Shown one piece after another: positions 1-6,344 of a stretch of 6,978 nucleotides of DNA (position 1 is its first letter; the number at the start of each line of letters is the position of its first letter). Origin of the DNA: CAZGMJ01 sp964526785 (GTDB lineage Bacteria > Planctomycetota > Phycisphaerae > Sedimentisphaerales > Anaerobacaceae); the NCBI GenBank assembly GCA_964526785.1, contig CAZGMJ010000125.1, forward strand, positions 1 to 6,978. The letters run 5' to 3'. Under the pieces are notes generated by a model. The model was not told the DNA's origin. It was given only the letters and a program-made list of their open reading frames with translations, and did no database searches. Both the position numbers and the translations under genes were made by a program.

Positions 1-23
1 CAGACAAAGAGTAACAAAACCCA

Positions 24-88
24 CAACAGCGCGCCAGTTTATTTTCACAGACACTGCGGTGGCGACATCGACTGACCGTGCGCTGTTG
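24..88. repeat. Widely spaced 9-bp inverted repeat CAACAGCGC / GCGCTGTTG
   Basis: Arms at 24-32 and 80-88 are perfect complements 47 nt apart, in the gene-free left edge of the window (1-153). They could close a larger structure after the hairpin at 106-132, or be chance. The edge of the window prevents further judgement. Confidence 0.3.
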
Positions 89-105
89 GCTCTCCCTTGA
101 CCGAA

Positions 106-132
106 GGAGCCGGACCTGGTGTGCCCGGCTCC
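106..132 (-). terminator. Terminator-like hairpin after the membrane-protein gene
   Basis: Perfect 8-bp arms GGAGCCGG (106-113) and CCGGCTCC (125-132) enclose an 11-nt loop, 21 nt past the stop at 154 in the direction of transcription. No T-tract follows on the minus strand (TTCGGTC only), so an intrinsic terminator is not demonstrated. The position at the end of a two-gene unit is the main support. Confidence 0.4.
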
Positions 133-153
133 GATGGCCGATATTGCGTATTG

Positions 154-1863
154 TCAGTTGGTCTTCTCTATCACAAAGCCGCATGTGCCGAAAACGTCCT
201 TTGGCTCGCGCAGTTGCTGGGTGAAGAGGAGCTTGGAGGTCTCTTCCGGTGTCTTGGTGAACGCCCAGCCGCAATCCGGTCCCAGGGCTCCCGTCAATCT
301 GTATTCCATAACCGGGACAAGGCTCTTGAGGGGAACATCGAAGCCGTAACTGGTCTTTTGCAGCGCCTTCAATTCTACCGTCCATTTACACATCATCGCC
401 GTGTTGCCGACCAGAAGCTTCTTTGAAGGCAGGTGCAGCTCATATTGACCGTCTCCCTTGGCCCTGAACGTGACATCCTGTCCGCCCAGCGTTACGGATT
501 TCAGCGTGGCACTGGGACACGGGAGTTTGATTGGCATGGTGCTGACATCCTCGGGGCCTTTTCGCAGAATGATTTGCGAATCGACCTCAACATCGCCGGA
601 CGGCATGATTGTCCAAACGTCCTCTTGTATGGCCACAAACTCGGACTTGGACCACGGCTGATAGCCGATAGGCTCTTTGACCTCAAACTCCGGCGGTTCG
701 GGCAATTCTTCAGCCGTAGCATCCTCGACGTGCAGATCGCCGTAGATCACACGGTAGTCCTCAGAGCCCCTGGGGCGGTACCAGAAGATCGCCTTGTCCG
801 CCTCGCCCAGCTTGACGCCGTTGCCGCGATAGTACCACTTGCCTTCGCCCTTGAAGAATCTCAGGAACAGCAGCGCCCGGTTGAGCTTCATGCCGATAGC
901 AGTCTTCTCCTTATCAGACAGGTCCATTTCGTCGAACGTCCTCGCCATCTCCGCGGCCCGCTTGAGATATGCCTCGACGCCAATCTCTTCGGGGAAGTAC
1001 CCGTCGTTAAACATCTCGGCGCTGATGCGCAGCCCTTCGATAAACTCCTGCTCAGTAGACCCTTGCAGGTCCAGATCGACGCTGCTCTCTTCGAACCCCT
1101 TGGGCACTGCCATACTGAAATCATCAGGGTTCAGGGGGACGTCGAATTTCATATGACGGCAGATTACCAGCATCTGCCCCTCTCTCTGCTCGATCCGGAA
1201 GGGTATAGCGGTTTCGCGGTCTGCCCAGATCGTGATATCCGTCTTGGGATGCCTGGCCCGAAAGCCCACCGCCCTGCGGCCGTCGACTTCTTTCTCACCA
1301 AGCTCCTCGACGACGAAGTCAGGACTGTCCTGCAATTTGATAATCAGATTCCGGACGTTGTCCAGGTAATTCGGGATCGAGGGCAGTCCCTGGAGATTGA
1401 CATAGGTTGCTTCTTTCCTGGTCTTATCCAGGGACAGAATCCTGCCTTCCTCCAGATCGATTATGCTCGCGAAATTCGGCATGCTCTCGATCGTTCTTCT
1501 GATCCGCGAGCCCATGACTTCGTCGTGGATTACCGTGCTGTTCGGGTCTTCGGCGCCGATGATGATCTCGAACACGGCGGTCGTGGCGTTGAGGATCGGC
1601 CTTACGACATCGGCCCATGCGATTTGGGATGGCAGCAGTTGTGTTATACCGACAACGGCGACGATGAGTATCACCGCGGCGGTTGCCAGCTTCTTACCGT
1701 GACTTCTCATGGCATGCTCCCGGAGGATGTGGACGTGTTTTCCGGACTGATCGAGTGTCTTGCTGAACTGCTGTGAGGTCTGTTCAGCACGTTGGTGTAC
1801 GTCAGCCGGGACGGATTCGTCCGCCATGTTTCTGAGTAAGTCTTTCAGATGTTCGTCTTTCAT
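154..1863 (-). CDS. Single-pass membrane protein with LolA/RseB-like extracytoplasmic domain, probable anti-sigma/sensor partner of the adjacent sigma factor
   Basis: The gene encodes 569 aa. I start it at the ATG at 1863 (MKDEHLKDLL), not at the in-frame ATG at 1893, because an AGGAG lies 7 nt upstream (1871-1875) and the longer start would overlap the sigma gene. Residues 1-57 are charged and helical. Residues 59-77 form one hydrophobic segment (LATAAVILIVAVVGITQLL), followed by an AWADV junction. Residues about 85-258 look like a LolA/RseB-type beta-sheet domain (IIDLEEGRILSLDK, then VDGRRAVGFRARHP, then IWADRETAIPFRIEQ). A helical stretch follows at about 270-340, then a YYRGNGVKLGEADKAIFWYRP segment at 344-364, and an unrecognised beta-rich C-terminal part (about 407-569). 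The N-in topology and coupling to the sigma gene suggest that the cytoplasmic tail holds the sigma factor and the outer part senses an envelope signal. That role is inferred. No zinc-binding HxxxCxxC anti-sigma motif is seen. The domain assignment is by pattern, not search. Confidence 0.82.
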   Translation of the reverse strand: MKDEHLKDLLRNMADESVPADVHQRAEQTSQQFSKTLDQSGKHVHILREHAMRSHGKKLATAAVILIVAVVGITQLLPSQIAWADVVRPILNATTAVFEIIIGAEDPNSTVIHDEVMGSRIRRTIESMPNFASIIDLEEGRILSLDKTRKEATYVNLQGLPSIPNYLDNVRNLIIKLQDSPDFVVEELGEKEVDGRRAVGFRARHPKTDITIWADRETAIPFRIEQREGQMLVICRHMKFDVPLNPDDFSMAVPKGFEESSVDLDLQGSTEQEFIEGLRISAEMFNDGYFPEEIGVEAYLKRAAEMARTFDEMDLSDKEKTAIGMKLNRALLFLRFFKGEGKWYYRGNGVKLGEADKAIFWYRPRGSEDYRVIYGDLHVEDATAEELPEPPEFEVKEPIGYQPWSKSEFVAIQEDVWTIMPSGDVEVDSQIILRKGPEDVSTMPIKLPCPSATLKSVTLGGQDVTFRAKGDGQYELHLPSKKLLVGNTAMMCKWTVELKALQKTSYGFDVPLKSLVPVMEYRLTGALGPDCGWAFTKTPEETSKLLFTQQLREPKDVFGTCGFVIEKTN

Positions 1864-1867
1864 TTCG

Positions 1868-2398
1868 CTACTCCTGAACCGCGACGGTCGCAAGTCTGCT
1901 CTTCAATGCTGCAAGCGCCTTGGATACGTGCGACCTTGCGCCGGCTTTCGTACAATGTAGTTTCTCAGCGATGGATTCGTAATCGTCCTGCTCGATGTAT
2001 CGCATAACGATCGCCCGGCCCTGCTTTTCCGGAAGCTCTGCCATTGCCTGTCTGACCTTGGCGGTCAGCTCTTGTGTGTCAAGTTGCTCTTCGGGACTCT
2101 TGTCGAGGCCGAGGACCTGGGGATTTGCGTGGCCGTTCCTGCCGACCCTGTTTCGCCAGGCCTTGGAATTGGCCGACAGCGCGATCCGGTAGATGTAGCT
2201 CTTTGCCTTGACGCCCCGGAGCTTCTCGACGTGCCGCCACATGCCCAGCAGGGCGTACTGCAGCGCCTCGGTGAACAGTTCGCGATCGCCCGTCAGCTTC
2301 CACAGCACCGAGGTCAGGAAGGCCGAATGCTCGGCCCTGACCGCCTCGAAGGTTTCCAATCGCTTTGAGTATTTCATTCTCATGCTCTCAAGCTGCAC
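1868..2398 (-). CDS. ECF-type RNA polymerase sigma factor (sigma-70 family)
   Basis: Up to 176 aa with two sigma domains. Region 2 spans about residues 25-85, with FLTSVLWKLTGDRELF leading into MWRHVEKLRGVKAKSYIYRIALSANSKAWRNR. Region 4 spans about 112-169, with the helix-turn-helix within YESIAEKLHCTKAGARSHVS. No region 1 or 3 is present, as is normal for ECF factors. The start is uncertain. The frame opens with a GTG at 2398 that lacks a well-placed Shine-Dalgarno sequence. ATG codons at residues 6 (2383) and 8 (2377) follow, and the second has GAGAG 7 nt upstream, so a 169-aa product beginning MKYSKRLETF is at least as likely. The stop codon lies 4 nt before the membrane-protein start, which suggests an operon and coupled translation. 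The protein would direct RNA polymerase to a small regulon, probably controlled by its membrane partner. The region 2 core is unusual (see findings). Confidence 0.9.
   Translation of the reverse strand: MQLESMRMKYSKRLETFEAVRAEHSAFLTSVLWKLTGDRELFTEALQYALLGMWRHVEKLRGVKAKSYIYRIALSANSKAWRNRVGRNGHANPQVLGLDKSPEEQLDTQELTAKVRQAMAELPEKQGRAIVMRYIEQDDYESIAEKLHCTKAGARSHVSKALAALKSRLATVAVQE
1871..1875 (-). promoter_or_regulatory. Shine-Dalgarno AGGAG for the membrane-protein gene, inside the sigma gene end
   Basis: On the minus strand the bases read AGGAG, then TAGCGAA, then ATG at 1863. The motif overlaps the last codon of the sigma factor, whose TAG stop follows directly. This placement decides the start at 1863 and implies that translation of the membrane protein is coupled to that of the sigma factor. 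Confidence 0.75.
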
Positions 2399-2724
2399 AA
2401 TATTGATTCAGAGCACCTGACAGGTGACATTGCAGACAAGGGCGCTTGTTTCGCCACAGCAGCGTTCCCGATACGTTGGGACATCACCCCGGCGCACCGG
2501 GGGGCTTTTCGCCTTTCTTGCCGGCATCGAATGCACTGACTTTCGGTGCGATGATTCACTTTGTCGGGCACTCTTACCAGGATAGACCTGCCTGGTTTCT
2601 ACATAATAGTAACTCGGCGGCGGCCCGAATGTGTAAAAGGATTTTCCGGGCCGGCGGCGTTGCACGTACCTCATGCTGCCTGCCGCCGGATCACGTGCAG
2701 GCGGGCCTGGTTCCCGGCACCGGG
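2399..2724 (-). other. Gene-free, hairpin-rich region upstream of the sigma gene
   Basis: This 326-nt stretch between the exporter stop and the sigma start has no convincing gene. It contains a run of short inverted repeats: ACCAGG/CCTGGT (2576-2581, 2591-2596), GCACTG/CGGTGC (2533-2538, 2544-2549), CCCCGG-CGCA-CCGGGG (2487-2502), TCCC/GGGA (2466-2469, 2478-2481), GGCG/CGCC (2441-2444, 2452-2455) and a 13-bp palindrome at 2414-2426. On the minus strand, TATTAT within GTTACTATTATG (plus-strand about 2606-2617) could be a -10 box, but no convincing -35 accompanies it. A structured 5' leader for the sigma mRNA is possible. Chance pairing in GC-rich DNA is the simpler alternative. Confidence 0.35.
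2414..2426. promoter_or_regulatory. Perfect palindrome CACCTG-A-CAGGTG near the sigma start
   Basis: Two perfect 6-bp arms flank one central base, 15 bp upstream of the GTG start. It could be an operator, or it could hide the only AGGTG near that start in a hairpin. No protein can be assigned to it. Confidence 0.3.
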
Positions 2725-3942
2725 TCAGTCCTGCAGGATTGGATTGTGCGCGGTTCGCAGGGGCTTGGGCTTGTATTTGAGCAGCAGGTACAGGCCGAAG
2801 GCGGCTGAGAGCGGAAAGCCCAGCACGGTGGTCTTGATGACCGGGGCGGTGCCGACGCGGTCTGCGACCACGGCCAGGCCCATGAAGGCGAGATTCGCGA
2901 CGCCCCAGGTGCCTCCGATGACCAGGCCCATGCGCAGGCCGAGGCTGAGGCCCGCAGCGCTGCGGGCCAGAGTGATGATCAGCACGTAGGCCGGGATCGA
3001 GCAGAACCCGGCGCCGAACAGCAGCCAGACCGCCCAGCGATGCCGGGCGAGCAGGAAGTAGACGACCAGGAACGGTATGGTCATCAGGAACGCGGCGATG
3101 CAGCATCGCAGTTCGCCCTTCCTGTGGCCGAGCGAGCCCCAGACGTATGCCCCGGCTGCGGCGCCGAGGGCGTACAGCGTCGAGGAGTAGCCGCCGAAAG
3201 TCAGCTCGAAGCCGAACTCGCTGAGCATGGTCGGCAGCAGGGCCACCAGAACCGTGATGCTCGTCGCAGCGGGCAGCGCCATCAGCAGGACCAGCCAGAA
3301 CGGCAGCACCTTCTCGCCCGGCCGGGGCGCCTTTTTGGCCGGCTGGTCCGATTCGACGGCCATGCGGATCCGGAGCAGGTACAGCAGGGCCACACCGAGT
3401 ACCGGCAGCAGCGCCAGCATATACAGTCCGGACAGGCCGTAGTTCGAGACCAGCAGGGTCGAGACCGCTCCGGCGCTGGCGAAACCGAGATAGCCGCCGG
3501 TCATGAAGATCGACGTGCTGACGGCTGACGGTATCGCATCGAGGGCGTGAACGGCGCGCAGCGATTCGGGATGCGTTACCGCGATGCCGCAGCCGCCGAT
3601 CAGCGCCAGGACGATCAGGCCCGTCAGGCCGAGGTTCAGTTCGGACAGCGGCGCTATGAAGCAGACCGAGACGATCAGGAGCAGTCCGAGGCTCAGCAGC
3701 GTCGGCTTGCGCTTGTTCGCCCGGGTGCTGCCCGAGAGTATCTGGACGCCGTTGGCGGTGAGCATCAGTACGACAATGACGCTGCCCGCCACCGAGAGGC
3801 TCAGCGAGAACTGCTCGCGGATCGTCGGCAGTATCGGCGGCAGTATGGCCGCGAGCATGTCCACGACGAAGTGGACGCCCGAGAGGGCGAAGAGCTGCGC
3901 CCACTGGAACCCGGCGGCCGGCTTATCCGCGTGAGGCGCCAC
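2725..3942 (-). CDS. MFS transporter, fosmidomycin-resistance (FSR)-like exporter
   Basis: The gene encodes 405 aa, a normal length for a 12-helix major facilitator. Two sets of hydrophobic segments are separated by a charged central loop at about residues 191-212 (RIRMAVESDQPAKKAPRPGEK). The first helix carries GVHFVVDMLAAILPPILP. The fourth helix ends in GCGIAVTHPESLRAV, whose HP pair resembles the FHP motif of fosmidomycin-resistance transporters. These features point to drug or metabolite efflux by proton antiport, but the substrate cannot be read from the sequence. The start is a GTG at 3942 with GAGG 4 nt upstream, lying inside the end of purC. Only one base separates it from the purC stop, so the two genes are almost certainly cotranscribed and coupled. 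No strong terminator follows the stop: only a CCCGG-TG-CCGGG palindrome without a T-tract. Confidence 0.92.
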   Translation of the reverse strand: MAPHADKPAAGFQWAQLFALSGVHFVVDMLAAILPPILPTIREQFSLSLSVAGSVIVVLMLTANGVQILSGSTRANKRKPTLLSLGLLLIVSVCFIAPLSELNLGLTGLIVLALIGGCGIAVTHPESLRAVHALDAIPSAVSTSIFMTGGYLGFASAGAVSTLLVSNYGLSGLYMLALLPVLGVALLYLLRIRMAVESDQPAKKAPRPGEKVLPFWLVLLMALPAATSITVLVALLPTMLSEFGFELTFGGYSSTLYALGAAAGAYVWGSLGHRKGELRCCIAAFLMTIPFLVVYFLLARHRWAVWLLFGAGFCSIPAYVLIITLARSAAGLSLGLRMGLVIGGTWGVANLAFMGLAVVADRVGTAPVIKTTVLGFPLSAAFGLYLLLKYKPKPLRTAHNPILQD

Positions 3943-3943
3943 G

Positions 3944-4834
3944 TCACCTCTGGAAGGTCTTGCCGGTGAGACGTTCGCAGGCTTCGATGTACTTTTCGGC
4001 GGTCTTTTGGCGGATATCGTCGGGCATTTCGACGCCGGGGCCGGACTTGTCGAAGTTGATCTCTTCGAGCCAGTTGCGGACGAACTGCTTGTCGAAGCTC
4101 TCCTGGTCGCGGCCTTCTTCGTACTTGTCGGCGGGCCAGAATCGCGAGGAGTCGGGGGTGAGGACCTCGTCGATCAGGATGATCTTGCCGTCGACCTTGC
4201 CCCACTCGAACTTGGTGTCGGCGAGGATGATGCCTTTGCTCTCTGCGTACTCGCTGGCTTTGGTGAATATCTCCATGCTGCGGTCGCGGACGTACTCGGC
4301 GTCTTGTTTGCCGATGATGTCGACGCAGCGTTCGAAGCTGATGTTCTCATCGTGCTCGCCCTGTTCGGCCTTGGTTGCGGGGGTGAAGATGAGTTCGGGG
4401 AGCTTGCCGCACTGCTTGATGCCTTCGGGGAGCTTCTGGCCGCAGACGGTGCCGTCGGCCAAGTATTCCTTCCAGCCGGAGCCGGTGAGGTAGCCGCGAA
4501 TGACACACTCGACGGGCAGGACCTCGACTTTCCTGACGAGCATGCTGCGGCGGGCGAGTTGGTCGGCATGTTTGCAGAACGGATCGGGGAACTCGGAGAC
4601 GTCGTCGCTGATGACGTGATGCTCGACGGTGTCCGAGAAGTAGTCGAACCAGAAGCTCGATATCTGTGTCAGGACGATGCCCTTGTAGGGGATGCCGTTG
4701 GCCATGACGACGTCGAAGGCGCTGAGCCGGTCGGAGGCGACAATCAGGAGCTTGTCGCCGAGGTCGTAGATGTCGCGTACTTTGCCGCGTTTTGGTTCGA
4801 GTCCTTCGATGTTTGTCTGGAGCAGCGTTTCCAT
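3944..4834 (-). CDS. purC: Phosphoribosylaminoimidazole-succinocarboxamide synthase (SAICAR synthetase)
   Basis: This cytoplasmic enzyme of de novo purine synthesis joins CAIR and aspartate, using ATP, to give SAICAR. The product is 296 aa, the size of the ADE1-like PurC class. The ATG at 4834 is chosen over an upstream in-frame TTG (4855) because AAAGGA lies 8 nt before it. Family signatures appear in order: KRGKVRDIYDLG (residues 15-26), SDRLSAFDVV (34-43), RGYLTGSGWKEY (113-124), FTPATKAEQGEHDENI (150-165), LADTKFEWG (204-212), LIDEVLTPDSSRFWP (220-234) and SFDKQFVRNW (246-255). All the ATP and substrate-binding signatures I would expect are present, so the enzyme looks functional. No other pur gene is visible. 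Its tightly linked downstream partner is an MFS exporter, an uncommon pairing. The gene has its own 229-nt upstream gap and probably its own promoter. Confidence 0.97.
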   Translation of the reverse strand: METLLQTNIEGLEPKRGKVRDIYDLGDKLLIVASDRLSAFDVVMANGIPYKGIVLTQISSFWFDYFSDTVEHHVISDDVSEFPDPFCKHADQLARRSMLVRKVEVLPVECVIRGYLTGSGWKEYLADGTVCGQKLPEGIKQCGKLPELIFTPATKAEQGEHDENISFERCVDIIGKQDAEYVRDRSMEIFTKASEYAESKGIILADTKFEWGKVDGKIILIDEVLTPDSSRFWPADKYEEGRDQESFDKQFVRNWLEEINFDKSGPGVEMPDDIRQKTAEKYIEACERLTGKTFQR

Positions 4835-5063
4835 GGCTATAGTCCTTTTGTTCAATCCGTTTCAGCATCGCGCGTTTCGATCCCGGGCCCGCGGCTGCGC
4901 TTTTTCGCGGCTTGCGGCCCGGCTGATCCCGGTGAGCGGGCCATTTTAACGGAAACACGCTCCATTGCACGCATTTTTTCGAGACCGTGCGGCTTGGGCC
5001 GTCCTGAGCGGGTACGCGGGACGGCTATAAGCTGGTACATCGGCCCGGTCGCGGTTGTCGAGG
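4835..5063 (-). promoter_or_regulatory. Intergenic region upstream of purC with a candidate promoter
   Basis: No gene is credible here. On the minus strand a TAAAAT (plus-strand 4943-4948) matches a -10 box at 5 of 6 positions. The matching -35 position (GTGCAA, 17-nt spacer) is poor, so the promoter call is weak. An imperfect hairpin, GCCGTCC (4998-5004) with GGACGGC (5019-5025), sits 39 nt past the upstream gene's stop. It has no T-tract on either strand, so it is at best a processing or Rho-related structure. No purine riboswitch was recognised. Confidence 0.3.
4843..4848 (-). promoter_or_regulatory. Shine-Dalgarno AAAGGA for purC
   Basis: The minus strand reads AAAGGA, eight bases, then the ATG at 4834. 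It fixes the purC start and makes the alternative TTG at 4855, which lies upstream of it, unlikely. Confidence 0.75.
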
Positions 5064-5768
5064 TCAGTAGGAGCGGACGACGGTGCGGTACGGTCGGTTG
5101 CGTTTATTGGGCGGCAATAACAGGCTGAGGTCCTCCTTTTCGGCATACGTGTGCTGGTCATAATCGGTTGGGTGCATCTTGCCTATATTCGCATCGGGTT
5201 TGTTTTGCGCATTTTGCATATCTGCAAAGGCGTGGGGGTCGCGAGACGCGGACCGGGCCGGTTCCAAGTGCGATTGTTGGGTGGCTTTCTCTTTGGCTGC
5301 GTTGCGGCGGGCGGTCTGGAGGCGGTTTAGTTCGCGGAGGGATTTGTGGAGGCTGTTTTCGATGCGGCGTTCGTAGAGGACGAGGCGGTCGAGGATGCGG
5401 TCGTTGCGACAGTCCCAGATGGCGGCGCGGCCGAGGGCGAGATCGTCCGATGCGAGGTCTTTGCTGGCGAGGATGGCGTCGAGGGCTTCGGTCTGGATGC
5501 GGGCAGCGCGGTCGAGCCGCCAGGAGAGGCTGATGATGCGTTCGGCGAGCATGGTTTCGGTGTGGCCGGATGGGGCGAGTTCGGCGAGCATCTGCTCGCG
5601 GTGGGCGTCGTACTGCTCCTGATTTTCGGTGCTCAGGACGATGTGCTGGGCGGTCAGGCCGTGTTTGGTGGCGTTTCGGGCGGATTTGGCCTTGCCTTCG
5701 GGGGTTTTGGGGCCGGTGGATTTGGTTGCGTTTCTTCTGTTTGCTTCGATCTGGGCGGCTGTGGCCAT
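5064..5768 (-). CDS. Uncharacterised basic protein of the NRRNA-KSTGPKTPEGK family
   Basis: The product is 234 aa from the second of two adjacent ATG codons. GGAG (plus-strand 5776-5779) is 7 nt from this ATG and 4 nt from the first (5771), which would add one Met. The N-terminus carries the motif NRRNATKSTGPKTPEGK followed by SARNATKHGLTA (about residues 10-40). I recognise this from many hypothetical proteins, often multicopy, in planctomycetes and other environmental bacteria. It recalls the GPRTPEGR-KHG motif of some phage-related proteins. Next comes a long helical region (about 50-160) including MLAERIISLSWRLDRAARIQTEALD and LYERRIENSLHKSLRELNRLQ. The polar tail, about residues 165-234, looks disordered. 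No signal peptide, membrane segment or catalytic motif is visible. The strongly basic N-terminus could bind nucleic acid, but function is unknown. The coding strand is C-rich, unlike the sigma pair. It lies directly beside the repeat region. Confidence 0.85.
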   Translation of the reverse strand: MATAAQIEANRRNATKSTGPKTPEGKAKSARNATKHGLTAQHIVLSTENQEQYDAHREQMLAELAPSGHTETMLAERIISLSWRLDRAARIQTEALDAILASKDLASDDLALGRAAIWDCRNDRILDRLVLYERRIENSLHKSLRELNRLQTARRNAAKEKATQQSHLEPARSASRDPHAFADMQNAQNKPDANIGKMHPTDYDQHTYAEKEDLSLLLPPNKRNRPYRTVVRSY

Positions 5769-5993
5769 CATAAATCTCCATGAAGAAAGCGTTTTCGGGA
5801 CAAAATGCGCAAGATGCAGACGGAAATGTTCAAACAGTGACGTTTTATGGCATGGTTGGCGTCCTCCACTGAAGGTGGCTGTCTCACTCGTTATATGTTA
5901 GATATATAGTAGACGAACGGCGGGCGTGAAATGTTCGGAGAAAATCGGGAATTGATGCAAAAAGTTTTGGGGCTTTGTGTGACAGGATGCGGC
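5769..5993 (-). promoter_or_regulatory. Leader and probable promoter region of the 234-aa gene
   Basis: An AT-rich patch at 5890-5912 stands out from the GC-rich surroundings. On the minus strand it holds TATAAC (plus-strand 5890-5895, 5 of 6 match to a -10 box) and overlapping TATATA steps. No good -35 box is seen. A start of transcription here would leave a leader of roughly 115 nt. A small hairpin, CCAC (5866-5869) with GTGG (5875-5878), lies in that leader. The rest, 5913-5993, shows no feature except one 9-mer GACAGGATG at 5981-5989 like those inside the repeats. Confidence 0.3.
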
Positions 5994-6236
5994 CGCGGCC
6001 AGGGGCCGCGATTGGGGTGTTTTTTTTGACAGGATTGACAAGATGAGCAGGATTGGAAAAGTTGGTATGCGGGGGAATGGGTCGGCCGGGTGTTCGCGGC
6101 GGCAGTCTCTTTTCGATGCAAGCATCTCTCAGAGTCTGCCTTTGCGTCCGCATGTTGCTGCGTACCGCGGAGTGGCCGACCCGCCGGGGCGGGTCTATAG
6201 GTGGCGGCTCGGTCGCTATAGTCGATTTGCAGGATA
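5994..6236. repeat. Long direct repeat, copy A
   Basis: 243 bp, matching copy B at about 87% by hand alignment with a few 1-3 bp indels. Internal parts in order are: a hairpin CGCGGCC-AGG-GGCCGCG (5994-6010); a T8 run (6020-6027); three tandem 9-mers (6028-6054); an inverted-repeat arm GGGTCGGCC (6079-6087); its partner GGCCGACCC (6174-6182), running on into a CCCGCC-GG-GGCGGG hairpin; then two CTATAG palindromes and an AGGATA end. No transposase or flanking target duplication is visible. It may be a non-autonomous mobile element, a structured intergenic element, or the remains of an older duplication. Confidence 0.88.
6028..6054. repeat. Three tandem 9-mers in copy A
   Basis: GACAGGATT, GACAAGATG and AGCAGGATT lie head to tail. 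They resemble the short ACAGGAT-type tandem motif that I recall from intergenic repeats of many environmental bacteria. Function is unknown. Confidence 0.7.
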
Positions 6237-6344
6237 ATGTCCGGCTTTAGATGTCGTGGGAAGATATGTCGGCTCGTGTTGATGTCGGGGCGGATGCAAG
6301 AAGCGCGAAACGAATACGAATAGGAAATGAACGATTGAAATGTG

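Noticed and set aside
433..1776. 447-codon open frame on the plus strand
   Set aside because: It lies wholly antisense to the 569-aa membrane-protein gene, whose domains, Shine-Dalgarno and operon position are convincing. The antisense translation shows no recognisable domain, and it looks like a codon-bias shadow.
2487..2520. Intrinsic terminator on the plus strand (CCCCGG-CGCA-CCGGGG then GGCTTTTCGCCTTT)
   Set aside because: No plus-strand gene lies upstream for it to terminate, and the T-rich part is interrupted. It is kept only as one hairpin of the sigma-gene leader.
2408..2674. Possible 88-aa minus-strand gene starting MRYVQRRRPGKSFYTF
   Set aside because: It has only a weak AGG upstream, no recognisable motif, and ends in a Cys/Arg-rich tail across the hairpins. 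It cannot be fully excluded without homologues.
2408..3904. 498-codon minus-strand frame running through the exporter and the following gap
   Set aside because: It overlaps the MFS gene in another frame and its translation is Arg/Pro/Gly-rich low complexity, typical of a GC-rich shadow.
4007..5128. 373-codon plus-strand frame rich in Asp, Glu, Ala and Val
   Set aside because: It is antisense to purC, and its acidic composition is the expected complement of purC codons.
5158..5781. 207-codon minus-strand frame overlapping the 234-aa gene
   Set aside because: The translation is Arg/Pro/His-rich shadow sequence. The overlapping frame carries the recognisable KSTGPKTPEGK motif and a better-placed Shine-Dalgarno.
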